Shown: positions 24,243-31,724 of the stretch, piece by piece
Layout of the letters: every line of letters starts with the position of its first letter
Numbering within the stretch: position 1 is the stretch's first letter
From: Pseudomonadota bacterium
Lineage (GTDB): Bacteria > Myxococcota > Myxococcia > Myxococcales > Myxococcaceae
NCBI GenBank assembly: GCA_023423535.1
Contig: JAFAFL010000042.1
Location: forward strand, 1 to 64,000
DNA length: 64,000 nucleotides
Direction: 5' to 3'
Notes under the pieces: model-generated
What the model was told of the DNA's origin: nothing
Seen by the model: the letters and a program-made list of their open reading frames with translations, nothing else
Database searches by the model: none
Position numbers and translations under genes: made by a program

Positions 24243-25109
24243 ATGAGTGCTGAAACAGCCGCGCAGCTCGCCGTGAGACTCTCGGCGGCGTCGGTGAGGA
24301 AGTTCTGGAATGTCTATACGGACATCCAGTGGCCAGAGTCTGTCGATCGCACGCAGTGGTGCATGAGCCCGGAGCTCGTCTCGATCTACGGGACGGAGCT
24401 GTGGGAGTCGCTCAGTGAGGAGCAGCAGAAGACGCTCAGCTTCTGGGAGCTGGTGAACCTCTTCAGCATCACGCTGCAGGGCGAGCGGCCGCTGGTACAG
24501 GGCCTCACGATCCAGATGTATTCGCGTCAGGGGAAGGAGGAGACGAACTACCTCCACCACTTCCTCGATGAAGAGAACAAGCACATGGTGATGTTTGCCA
24601 TGTTCTGCAACCGCTACGCGGGCAAGGTCTATCCGGAGAAGAAGCTCGTCCTGCCGAAGCAGTACGCTCCCGGCGAAGAGGACGTGACCTTCTTCATCAA
24701 GGCGCTGGTCGTCGAGGAGCTCGGCGACGTGTACAACGTCAAGATGATGAAGGACGACCGCATCGCGCCGATCGCCCGGGACATCAATTACAAGCACCAC
24801 TACGACGAGGCGCGGCACATCGCCTTCGGGCGCCGGCGGCTGGCGGAGATGTTCCGGCAGAACCGTCAGAAGTGGTCCGACGAGACGCTGACGGGGCTGC
24901 GCACCTGGCTCGCCGCGTATCTGCGCGCCAACTGGGGCGATTTCTACAACCCCACCATGTACAAGGATGCAGGGCTCCCGGACGGCTACAAGATCCGGCA
25001 GATGGCGTTGCAGCACCCCGTCTGCCGTGAGAGCCGCAAGCGGATCTCGAGCAACCTGGTGAACTTTTTCCTGGAGACGGAGATCCTCCTCGAGGCTCCC
25101 GAGCTGTGA
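24243..25109 (+). CDS. AurF-like ferritin-fold diiron oxygenase
   Basis: 288 residues with the ligand set of AurF-type diiron N-oxygenases: EENKH (E111, H114), VVEE (E158/E159) and the terminal YDEARH block (E189, H192), preceded by a GERPLVQG helix that can supply another carboxylate. AurF relatives oxidise amines to nitro or hydroxylamino groups, and others hydroxylate carrier-bound acyl groups. Residues 30-60 contain aromatic-rich helices. It overlaps the next gene, a carrier protein, by one base, so a carrier-tethered substrate is likely. Substrate and product are unknown. Confidence 0.75.
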   Translation: MSAETAAQLAVRLSAASVRKFWNVYTDIQWPESVDRTQWCMSPELVSIYGTELWESLSEEQQKTLSFWELVNLFSITLQGERPLVQGLTIQMYSRQGKEETNYLHHFLDEENKHMVMFAMFCNRYAGKVYPEKKLVLPKQYAPGEEDVTFFIKALVVEELGDVYNVKMMKDDRIAPIARDINYKHHYDEARHIAFGRRRLAEMFRQNRQKWSDETLTGLRTWLAAYLRANWGDFYNPTMYKDAGLPDGYKIRQMALQHPVCRESRKRISSNLVNFFLETEILLEAPEL

Positions 25110-25375
25110 TGACTGAACTGGAAGTGCGTTCGCAGATTCGTGATTGGATTCGCAACCAGGCGAAGCTCGCACCCGCGAAGGAGCTGCGGGACGACACGCC
25201 GATCCTCGATCAGGGGCTGCTCTCGTCGCTCGACGTGACGGAGCTCATCCTCTACATCGAGTCGCTGCGCGGCGAGGAGGTGGACATCGCCGCCATCGAG
25301 CCCAAGGTGCTCAAGAACATCGACACGCTGTACGTCGCGTTCTTCGGCGCCGGCCCGCAGGCCGTCAGCGCGTGA
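25109..25375 (+). CDS. Acyl/peptidyl carrier protein
   Basis: 88 residues from ATG 25109, overlapping the previous stop by one base; GTG 25106 is an alternative. The carrier signature is ILDQGLLSSLDVTEL with Ser40 as the likely 4'-phosphopantetheine attachment site (the usual DSL reads SSL here). Typical acidic helices surround it. Located between a diiron oxygenase and an adenylation enzyme, it probably holds the activated amino or aryl acid during oxidation. A phosphopantetheinyl transferase is not encoded in the window. Confidence 0.85.
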   Translation: MTELEVRSQIRDWIRNQAKLAPAKELRDDTPILDQGLLSSLDVTELILYIESLRGEEVDIAAIEPKVLKNIDTLYVAFFGAGPQAVSA

Positions 25376-26988
25376 GCCCCGACGGCAGCGCTGTCGAAAC
25401 GCGGAGCCTGCGGTCCGGCTTTCTGCGCTCCGTCGAAACGTTTGGCGATCGCACCGCGCTCGAGGTGGAGGGGCTCGCGCTCAGCTACCGGGAGCTGTCT
25501 GAGCGCGCCGCGGCCATCGCTGCCACCCTCGCGAAGCACGTCCCGGAAGACGACCCGCCTCTGACGGGCGTCTTCGGCTTGCGCTCGGTGACCGCGTTCG
25601 CCGGCATCCTCGGTGCGCTGTTTCGCGGCCACGGCTACGTGCCGTTCAATCCGCAGTTCCCCACCGACCGCACGCGCAAGATGGTGGAGCGCTCCGCCGT
25701 TCGCGCTGTGGTGGTGGACACGGCCGCCACCCGGCAGCTCGACGAGGTCTTCGGACCGCTGGAAGGACTGACGCTCCTCTTCCCGGAGGAGTCAGACGTC
25801 TCGACCCTGCGCGAGCGCTTCCCGCGCCACCGGATCCTCGGAAAGGCAGACATGCTTCCGCCGGAGGCGTGCGTGCTGGGGCCGGTGGATCCGGGCGGCA
25901 TCGGCTATCTGCTCTTCACCTCCGGCAGCACGGGCATTCCGAAGGGCGTGATGGTCGCGCACCGGAACGTCACCGCGTTCGTCGATGCGATGGTGGAGCG
26001 CTACGGCATCACCGAAGAGGACAAGTTCAGTCAGACGTTCGATCTGACCTTCGACCTGTCTGCGTTCGACATGTTCGTGGCGTGGGAGAAGGGCGCCGCG
26101 GTGTGCTGCCCCACGCTGCAGCAGAAGAGCCTGCCGGCGCAGTGGATCAACAATTCGAAGCTGACCGTCTGGTTCTCGGTGCCGTCCACCGGCGCGCTGA
26201 TGAACAAGCTGCGGATGCTTCAGCCAGACAAGTATCCCACGCTGCGCTGGAGCCTGTTCTGCGGCGAGGCGCTTCCGATCGAGATCGTGGAGAAGTGGCA
26301 GAAGGCCGCGCCGAACTCGGTGGTGGAAAATCTGTATGGGCCGACTGAGCTGACCATTGCCTGTACGTTGTATCGCTGGAACAGCCAGACCTCTCCCGCC
26401 GAGTCGGAGCAGGGCGTGGTGCCGATCGGCGACCCTTATCCGGGGATGAAGGTGCTGGTGGCGGACGAGCAGTTCCGCGAGGTCCCGCCGGGCGAGACCG
26501 GTGAGCTGCTGATGACCGGGCCGCAGCTGTCGCTCGGGTACTGGCGTGATCCGGAGCGGACGGCGGCGGCGTTCGTCATTCCTCCTGGCCGCGACGAAGT
26601 CTTCTACCGGACCGGCGACCGCGTGCGGCGGACGGACGGGACGAAGCCGATGACCTACCTCGGGCGCATCGACTTCCAGATCAAGATCCAGGGCTACCGG
26701 GTCGAGCTGGGGGAGATCGAGGCCATCGCCCGCGAGGTCTCCGGTGTGGACATCGCCATCGCGGTCGGCTTCCCGCTCAACGCGGGCGGCGCGGACGGGA
26801 TCGTGGTGTTCCTCGGCGCGGAGGCCGACGCGGTGGACCTGGAGCGCGTCACCGCAGCGCTGAAGGCCCGGCTGCCGGCGTACATGATGCCCAGCCGCGT
26901 CATCCCCATCTCCACCTTCCCGCTGAACTCGAACGGGAAGGTGGACCGCAAGGAACTGACGCGGATGCTGCAGGAGAAGGCGATCTAG
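25372..26988 (+). CDS. Stand-alone amino acid adenylation enzyme
   Basis: 538 residues from GTG 25372 (GTGA overlap with the carrier gene). It is a member of the ANL superfamily resembling free-standing NRPS A-domains and DltA. Core motifs are all present: A3 LLFTSGSTGIPKGVMVAH, A4 region FDLTFDLSAFDMF with the Asp that binds an alpha-amino group, A5 NLYGPTELT, A7 YRTGDRV, A8 GRIDFQIKIQGYRVELGEIE, and A10 NSNGKVDRKEL with Lys523. It activates a carboxylic acid as AMP ester and loads the adjacent carrier. The Asp suggests an amino acid substrate; identity is not predictable by eye. Confidence 0.9.
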   Translation: MSPDGSAVETRSLRSGFLRSVETFGDRTALEVEGLALSYRELSERAAAIAATLAKHVPEDDPPLTGVFGLRSVTAFAGILGALFRGHGYVPFNPQFPTDRTRKMVERSAVRAVVVDTAATRQLDEVFGPLEGLTLLFPEESDVSTLRERFPRHRILGKADMLPPEACVLGPVDPGGIGYLLFTSGSTGIPKGVMVAHRNVTAFVDAMVERYGITEEDKFSQTFDLTFDLSAFDMFVAWEKGAAVCCPTLQQKSLPAQWINNSKLTVWFSVPSTGALMNKLRMLQPDKYPTLRWSLFCGEALPIEIVEKWQKAAPNSVVENLYGPTELTIACTLYRWNSQTSPAESEQGVVPIGDPYPGMKVLVADEQFREVPPGETGELLMTGPQLSLGYWRDPERTAAAFVIPPGRDEVFYRTGDRVRRTDGTKPMTYLGRIDFQIKIQGYRVELGEIEAIAREVSGVDIAIAVGFPLNAGGADGIVVFLGAEADAVDLERVTAALKARLPAYMMPSRVIPISTFPLNSNGKVDRKELTRMLQEKAI

Positions 26989-27545
26989 CGCCGCGTCGCG
27001 TAGCGGAGGAGGACGACGCCCCTCTTCGTGAAGCGGCGCTCCTCCAGCAGCGTGAGGTCCAGCCGCAGGTCATCCGGCAGGAAGCGCCGGCCACCGCCGA
27101 CGATCACCGGGAAGACCACCTGCTGGAGCTCGTCCGCCAGGCCGGCCCGCAGCGCGTGCGCCGCCAGCGTGGGGCCTGCCACGCAGAGGTCGTGCGGGAG
27201 CGAATCCTTCAGCTGGCGGACGGCATCCACACTGAACTCACGCTCGATGCGAGTGCGCGCGCTGCGCGGCTCCTTCAGCGTGCGCGAGAACACGACCTTC
27301 TCCGCCGCGCGCCACTGCCGGGCCCAGTCTGCTACCGCGGCCGGCTCGGAGGTGAGGTCCACGGTCTCCCAGTAGGTCATCACCTCGTACATCTTCCGGC
27401 CGTAGAGGTAGGTGCCCAGCGGCGCCGCCAGAGCGTTCACCGCTTCGTGGACCTCCTCGTCCGGCATGGCCCAGGAAAAGTCGCCCCCGGCGTCCTCCGT
27501 GTAGCCGTCGAGCGAGGTGAGCATCGAATAGACGAGTCTTCCCAT
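26985..27545 (-). CDS. RibD C-terminal/dihydrofolate reductase-like protein
   Basis: 186 residues from ATG 27545. The frame is open further upstream, but MGRLVYSMLTSLDGYTED is the usual N-terminus of this family. Further family features are LYGRKMYEVMTYW, HDLCVAGPTLAAHALRAGL, and DELQQVVFPVIVGGGRRFL, which form the NADPH-binding DHFR fold. These stand-alone enzymes are often annotated as dihydrofolate reductase family or pyrimidine reductase-like, with unknown physiological substrate. The stop overlaps the adenylation gene stop by 4 bases on the opposite strand. It diverges from the thioredoxin gene. Confidence 0.88.
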   Translation of the reverse strand: MGRLVYSMLTSLDGYTEDAGGDFSWAMPDEEVHEAVNALAAPLGTYLYGRKMYEVMTYWETVDLTSEPAAVADWARQWRAAEKVVFSRTLKEPRSARTRIEREFSVDAVRQLKDSLPHDLCVAGPTLAAHALRAGLADELQQVVFPVIVGGGRRFLPDDLRLDLTLLEERRFTKRGVVLLRYATRR

Positions 27546-27615
27546 GGTGCCTCCTGTGGGCACTGACGGCGCGACGGGCGGAGAATCATCGGCGCGGCAC
27601 AAGAGAAAGTGGTCC

Positions 27616-28011
27616 ATGCTCCGCGCGATGAGCAAGCCGATCGAGAACACGCAGCGCAACCTGGACGAGACCCTCGACAAGGGAGGGATCGTCGTCCTCG
27701 ACTTCTGGGCCTCGTGGTGCGCGCCGTGCCGCGCCTTTGCGCCTACCTTCGAGGCCGCCGCGGCGCGGCACCCGGACGTCACCTTCGGCAAGGTGGACAC
27801 CGAGGCGGAGCAGGGGCTCGCGCGCGACTTCGGGATCAGCGCCATCCCCACCCTGGCGGTTTTCCGCGACGGCATCGGCGTGTCGATGAAGGCGGGCGCG
27901 CTCAACGGCCCGGCGCTGGAGGCGCTGCTCGCCGAGGTCCGGGCGCTCGACATGGAGGCGGTGCGCCAGCAGATGGCGAACGAGGAGCCGCCGCCGGAGC
28001 TCGACGAATAG
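27616..28011 (+). CDS. Thioredoxin
   Basis: 131 residues from ATG 27616, with an AGAGAAAG stretch upstream; ATG 27628 is an alternative. It is a classical thioredoxin fold with active site WCAPC (Cys35 and Cys38), the cis-proline segment AIPTLAVFRDG, and VDTEAEQGLARDFGIS. A roughly 25-residue acidic C-terminal helix (ALDMEAVRQQMANEEPPPEL) extends beyond the standard length. No signal peptide is present, so it is cytoplasmic. It reduces protein disulfides using thioredoxin reductase. A specific link to the secretion genes downstream is not evident. Confidence 0.92.
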   Translation: MLRAMSKPIENTQRNLDETLDKGGIVVLDFWASWCAPCRAFAPTFEAAAARHPDVTFGKVDTEAEQGLARDFGISAIPTLAVFRDGIGVSMKAGALNGPALEALLAEVRALDMEAVRQQMANEEPPPELDE

Positions 28012-28068
28012 CGGGGCAGGCGGGCGGCCGGGCATCGGATGGGCGGGCTCGCGCTATACTCGCGGCGC

Positions 28069-28347
28069 ATGCCGTTCGAGGAAGACCCGGCCATCGCCGT
28101 CGCGCTGAAGTACGACAAGGAGAAGGACGGCGCTCCCCGCGTGGTCGCGAAGGGGATGCGGTTCAAGGCGGAGAAGATCAAGGAGATCGCCAAGGCCTAC
28201 GGGGTCCCGGTGATGCGCAACCTGCCGCTGGCGAACGCGCTCTACCGGATCGACGTGGGCGAGGAGATCCCCGAAGAGCTCTACGACGCCGTGGCCGAGG
28301 TCCTGAACTTCGTCTACGCGCTGCAGCAGGAACACGGGAAGCGATAG
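28069..28347 (+). CDS. Stand-alone SctU/FlhB C-terminal domain protein (FlhX-like)
   Basis: 92 residues from ATG 28069. The whole protein corresponds to the post-cleavage domain of SctU, and the end (YRIDVGEEIPEELYDAVAEV, LNFVYAL) is almost identical to that of the SctU encoded at 21860. The membrane part and the NPxH site are missing: the region reads EEDPAIAVAL where SctU has NPDHVAVAL. Free FlhB C-terminal homologues (FlhX-type) are known in some flagellate bacteria and can partly replace the FlhB tail. It could modulate or compete in substrate switching. It opens the second secretion segment. Confidence 0.88.
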   Translation: MPFEEDPAIAVALKYDKEKDGAPRVVAKGMRFKAEKIKEIAKAYGVPVMRNLPLANALYRIDVGEEIPEELYDAVAEVLNFVYALQQEHGKR

Positions 28348-28362
28348 GAGCGACAGAGAGCC

Positions 28363-28845
28363 ATGGCGAAGATCAACCAGCAGCCGCCGCGTGCGCCGCT
28401 CTGGCCCTGGGGCGGTCCCCGGTCGGTGCGCGAGCGCCTCGTCGACCCGAAGCAGCTCGACCGCGCGAAGAAGAAGGGCCGGACGTCAGACCCGAAGAAC
28501 CCCGCGCTGGCCTCCGCGGAGCTGCTCGACTTCATCGGCCCGGCGCACTCGTCGGACGAGCTGCGCCTGCCCTTGCCTCCGGCGCCGAAGGGGCACGACG
28601 CGGACCTCGCTGCGTTCAACGACCGGCCGTACCTCAGCAGCGTGAACGAGCGCGCCGGCCAGGAGCAGACGCTGGCGCTGGAGCGGAACCTCGGGCGGAT
28701 CCAGGCCACGCCGGAGCGCCTCGACCGGATGAAGGCGCTGCTCGCGCGGGAGCAGCAGATGGTGGAGCTGGTGGGTGAGCTCAACCGCGAGGTGGACGAG
28801 ATCCAGCGCCGGATGCGCGAGGAGCAGAAGGAGATGGGGTACTAA
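28363..28845 (+). CDS. Uncharacterised small protein of the secretion cluster
   Basis: 160 residues; the ATG follows an AGGAG site. The N-terminus is basic and Pro-rich (PRAPLWPWGGPRSVRERL), the middle lacks regular pattern, and residues about 98-160 form a charged coiled coil (RMKALLAREQQMVELVGELN). It has no signal peptide, cysteine or membrane segment. Packed between the SctU-tail gene and a TPR chaperone gene, it is probably a secretion component such as a chaperone, gatekeeper or substrate. No family is recognised. Confidence 0.65.
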   Translation: MAKINQQPPRAPLWPWGGPRSVRERLVDPKQLDRAKKKGRTSDPKNPALASAELLDFIGPAHSSDELRLPLPPAPKGHDADLAAFNDRPYLSSVNERAGQEQTLALERNLGRIQATPERLDRMKALLAREQQMVELVGELNREVDEIQRRMREEQKEMGY

Positions 28846-28847
28846 GG

Positions 28848-29330
28848 ATGCGCCCTCCGCAGAAGCTCAACGAGAAGGTACCCGACGAGGCGAAAAGCCT
28901 GCAGCTCCTCCAGAAGTGGGCGGACGGCAAGACGACCCTGCGCGAGGTCCGCGGCTACACCGACGAGGAGCTCTACGCGATCGCGAAGGTCGCCTACGTC
29001 TACTACTTCCAGGGCCGCATCCCCGAGGCGCGCACGCTCTTCCAGGGCCTCTACGCGGTGAACCCCGCGGAGCCGTACTTCGCCAAGGCGCTGGGCGTGG
29101 TCGAGTTCGCCGCGGGCAACCCGCAGGGCGCGCTGGCGGCGTGGGACGTGGCGCTGAAGCTCGCGCCGGACGATCCGGCGGCGTGGGTGGGGCGGGCGGA
29201 GGTGAAGCTCGCGTCCGGCCAGAAGGGCGCGGCGGCGGAGGACCTCAAGCGGGCGGCGGCGGTCTGCAAGGCGGAGGACCCGCTGATGGGGAAGATCAAC
29301 GCCCTGATCGCGGGGCTGAACCGGAAGTAG
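28848..29330 (+). CDS. TPR protein, LcrH/SycD-like chaperone
   Basis: 160 residues. The pattern TLREVRGYTDEELYAIAKVA followed by YVYYFQGRIPEARTLFQGL, then a LGVVEFAAGNPQGALAAWDV repeat, closely follows class II type III chaperones (LcrH, SycD, IpgC). Three TPRs occupy about residues 40-140. It starts 2 bases after the preceding stop and lies upstream of the two needle-like genes, so they are its probable clients. The tail is short and basic. Confidence 0.82.
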   Translation: MRPPQKLNEKVPDEAKSLQLLQKWADGKTTLREVRGYTDEELYAIAKVAYVYYFQGRIPEARTLFQGLYAVNPAEPYFAKALGVVEFAAGNPQGALAAWDVALKLAPDDPAAWVGRAEVKLASGQKGAAAEDLKRAAAVCKAEDPLMGKINALIAGLNRK

Positions 29331-29362
29331 GGCGGTCCCGCAGAAAAAAAATCACGCGTCAG

Positions 29363-29390
29363 GCAACCTCCGGCGCGCGCCCCCGATAAC
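29363..29390 (+). promoter_or_regulatory. Putative sigma-28-type promoter of needle-like gene 2
   Basis: GCAACC (29363-29368), 16 bases, GATAAC (29385-29390). An A8 tract at 29344-29351, just upstream, could act as an UP element. It shares spacing and both elements with 5679-5706 and 30226-30253. ATG 29446 lies 55 bases downstream of the -10. Confidence 0.62.
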
Positions 29391-29445
29391 CTGATTGTAA
29401 GGTCCACGGGCTACCCCAGCCCCCCACACACAAACGGAGTCTCAA

Positions 29446-30120
29446 ATGGCTTTCCTCGGCGCTGTCGGCAACCTCGTCTCCAAGGTTCTCCCGAAGGTCA
29501 TCCCGGCGGTCCAGGGTCTCCTGGCGAGCCCGGCCGGTCAGATCGGCAAGAGCATCCTGCAGCAGCTCGCGAAGAGCATCTTCGCGAAGGACGGTCAGCA
29601 GGGCGTCTTCTCCGAGAACGTCCAGATCAGCCTGCCGAACCCGCTCAGCCGCCTGAACAAGCTGCTCGGCAACGTGGGCAAGACGGTGACCAACGTCTCC
29701 GACTTCCTCTCGCGGATCGGCCAGTTCCTCCAGGGCAACCGGACCCTCGAGAACGGCAACAACGTCAACGTGCCGAGCCTGTCCGACCGCGCGCCGGTCG
29801 CCGCGCAGCAGGCCGCCGCCACCGCCGAGCAGATCGCGGGCGGCTCCTACGACTCGGCGATCGCGTCGACCACCAGCGCGTCCACCGTGGGCGGCTCGGA
29901 CAGCGGCTCCATCGTCGGCGGCATCCCGTCGGCGGCGTTCTCGACGGCGCTCACCGGTGACCAGCAGAACATGCTGGCCAACGTGAAGGACCCGACGCAG
30001 AAGGCGCAGATGACGGCGCAGTTCCAGATGCAGAACTACCAGAACCTCATGCAGTTCATCTCGAACATCATGCGGATCATGGGCGACATCTCGCGCTCGG
30101 TCATCCAGAACATCCGGTAG
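29446..30120 (+). CDS. Needle-like type III secreted protein 2
   Basis: 224 residues. The N-terminus is an amphipathic helix (MAFLGAVGNLVSKVLPKVIP) without a Sec signal. The middle is Ser/Thr/Gly/Ala-rich (SYDSAIASTTSASTVGGSDS), and the C-terminal roughly 45 residues form a helix ending SRSVIQNIR. That end aligns with PrgI/MxiH needle proteins around the S-N and terminal IIQNFR positions. The protein is far longer than a needle subunit (about 80). A second copy, roughly 90 percent identical, follows at 30304. A promoter-like element precedes it and a terminator follows. It is probably an extracellular structural subunit or translocator, by inference. Confidence 0.72.
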   Translation: MAFLGAVGNLVSKVLPKVIPAVQGLLASPAGQIGKSILQQLAKSIFAKDGQQGVFSENVQISLPNPLSRLNKLLGNVGKTVTNVSDFLSRIGQFLQGNRTLENGNNVNVPSLSDRAPVAAQQAAATAEQIAGGSYDSAIASTTSASTVGGSDSGSIVGGIPSAAFSTALTGDQQNMLANVKDPTQKAQMTAQFQMQNYQNLMQFISNIMRIMGDISRSVIQNIR

Positions 30121-30145
30121 TCCAGCAGCCACTTGCTGCACCGCG

Positions 30146-30172
30146 GCGGGCGCTCTCGAAAGGGGCGCCCGC
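30146..30172 (+). terminator. Terminator between the two needle-like paralogues
   Basis: GCGGGCGC (30146-30153) pairs with GCGCCCGC (30165-30172) around an 11-base loop, followed by TTCGCGTTTGCGGG. It lies 25 bases after the stop of gene 2. Each paralogue therefore has its own promoter and terminator. Confidence 0.72.
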
Positions 30173-30225
30173 TTCGCGTTTGCGGGCATCAGGAGGGTCT
30201 TCGCGGAGGGAAAAAAGGCGGGGAG

Positions 30226-30253
30226 GAAACTGCGCCGGGGGCTCGCGGATAAT
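30226..30253 (+). promoter_or_regulatory. Putative sigma-28-type promoter of needle-like gene 3
   Basis: GAAACT (30226-30231), 16 bases, GATAAT (30248-30253). An A6 tract lies at 30211-30216. ATG 30304 is 50 bases downstream of the -10. It is the third copy of the shared element. Confidence 0.6.
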
Positions 30254-30303
30254 CCCTTTGTCCCCGGACGAATCGTCGCCCGGCCCCACAACGGAGTCCC
30301 CAA

Positions 30304-30978
30304 ATGGCTTTCCTCGGCGCTGTCGGCAACCTCGTCTCCAAGGTTCTCCCGAAGGTCCTCCCGGCGGTGCAGGGGCTGCTGGCGAGCCCGGCCGGCCAGG
30401 TCGGCAAGAACATCCTGCAGCAGCTGGCGCAGAGCATCTTCGCCAAGGACGGCCAGCAGGGCGTCTTCTCCGAGAACGTCCAGATCAGCCTGCCGAACCC
30501 GCTCAGCCGCCTCAACGGGCTGCTCGGCAACCTGGGCAAGACGGTCACCGGGGTGAGCGACTTCCTCTCGCGGATCGGCCAGTTCCTCACCGGCAACCGG
30601 CCGCTGGAGAACGGCACCAGCGTGAACGTGCCGAGCCTGTCGGACCGCGCGGAGACGTCCGCTTCGCAGGCCGGCTCCACCGCGGCGGAGATCGCGGGCG
30701 GCTCCTACGACTCGGCGATCAGCTCCACCACCAGCGCGTCCACCGTGGGCGGCTCGGACTCGGGCTCGATCGTCGGCGGGATTCCTTCGGCGGCGTTCTC
30801 CACCGCGCTCACCGGTGACCAGCAGAACATGCTGGCGAACGTGAAGGACCCCACGCAGAAGGCGCAGATGACCGCGCAGTTCCAGATGCAGAACTACCAG
30901 AACCTCATGCAGTTCATCTCGAACATCATGCGGATCATGGGCGACATCTCGAAGTCGGTCATCCAGAACATCCGCTAG
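30304..30978 (+). CDS. Needle-like type III secreted protein 3 (tandem paralogue)
   Basis: 224 residues, same length as its neighbour at 29446 and differing at about one residue in ten, mostly around residues 72-130. The first roughly 50 nucleotides of the two coding regions and the AACGGAGTC leader are nearly identical, which suggests recent duplication or gene conversion. It ends ISKSVIQNIR, like needle subunits. It has its own promoter element and terminator. Two copies may give dosage, or the changed central segment may give two functional variants. Confidence 0.72.
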   Translation: MAFLGAVGNLVSKVLPKVLPAVQGLLASPAGQVGKNILQQLAQSIFAKDGQQGVFSENVQISLPNPLSRLNGLLGNLGKTVTGVSDFLSRIGQFLTGNRPLENGTSVNVPSLSDRAETSASQAGSTAAEIAGGSYDSAISSTTSASTVGGSDSGSIVGGIPSAAFSTALTGDQQNMLANVKDPTQKAQMTAQFQMQNYQNLMQFISNIMRIMGDISKSVIQNIR

Positions 30979-31023
30979 CCCGGACCCCCGGCGTGGACTT
31001 CGCGACTGCGCCGAACTAAAACG

Positions 31024-31058
31024 CGGGTGCTCGCCGCTCAGCCGGTGGGCACCCGTTT
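31024..31058 (+). terminator. Terminator after needle-like gene 3
   Basis: CGGGTGC (31024-31030) pairs with GCACCCG (31049-31055), with GCCG/CGGT-type pairing possible inside, followed by TTT. A TPR chaperone gene starts 34 bases later without a clear promoter, so the element may act as an attenuator. Confidence 0.7.
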
Positions 31059-31091
31059 CCACTTCCACGGAGAAGAGAGGCGCACCCGGTC

Positions 31092-31706
31092 ATGGCCGAC
31101 AATTCGAACCCGGTGATTCCCAACAAGCAGGGCGCAAAGAAGCCGGAGGTCACCCCCGACTGGGAGAAGGTCCTCTACGCGCCCGAGCGGGTGGAGAAGT
31201 GGATCAAGGGCGAGATCACCATGCAGGAGCTCAACGCGATCAGCGGGCCCGAGATGCTCGAGATGGCGGTGATCGGCTTCTCCATGTACGAGCAGGGCCG
31301 CTACGAGGAGGCGAAGGTCGTCTTCCAGGGCCTGGTGACGCTCGATCCGAAGGAGGGCTACTACCGCACGGCGCTCGGCGCGGTGTACCTCGCGCAGGAG
31401 GATCTCGATCAGGCGCTGCTTGCGTTCAACGACGCGATCACGCTGAACGACAAGGAGATCGCCTCCTACGTGAACCGCGGTGAGGTCTACCTGCGGCAGG
31501 GCAAGATCATCGAGGCGGCGCACGACTTCAAGCGCGCGGTGGACCTCGACCCGGAGAACAAGGACCCGCTGTCGCACCGCGCGCGGATCCTCGCTGCCGC
31601 CGCGCTGGAGACGCTCGAGCAGGCGCAGAAGATGGCGCAGAACATGGACGCGGCGAAGGGTGGCGCGAAGCCCGCGGCCGCCTCCGCTCCCGCCAAGAAG
31701 AAGTAG
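31092..31706 (+). CDS. TPR protein, LcrH/SycD-like chaperone
   Basis: 204 residues. A leader ending in EVTPDWEKVLYAPERVEKWI is followed by three TPRs (about 55-155), with the LcrH-type pattern GFSMYEQGRYEEAKVVFQGL, LGAVYLAQEDLDQALLAFND, then GEVYLRQGKIIEAAHDFKRA. The tail is Ala/Lys-rich (APAKKK), as in the TPR protein at 6410. It follows the terminator after needle-like gene 3. Likely a cytoplasmic chaperone for that protein or for another substrate of the cluster. Confidence 0.8.
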   Translation: MADNSNPVIPNKQGAKKPEVTPDWEKVLYAPERVEKWIKGEITMQELNAISGPEMLEMAVIGFSMYEQGRYEEAKVVFQGLVTLDPKEGYYRTALGAVYLAQEDLDQALLAFNDAITLNDKEIASYVNRGEVYLRQGKIIEAAHDFKRAVDLDPENKDPLSHRARILAAAALETLEQAQKMAQNMDAAKGGAKPAAASAPAKKK

Positions 31707-31724
31707 CCCGGCTGGTTCTGGAAG

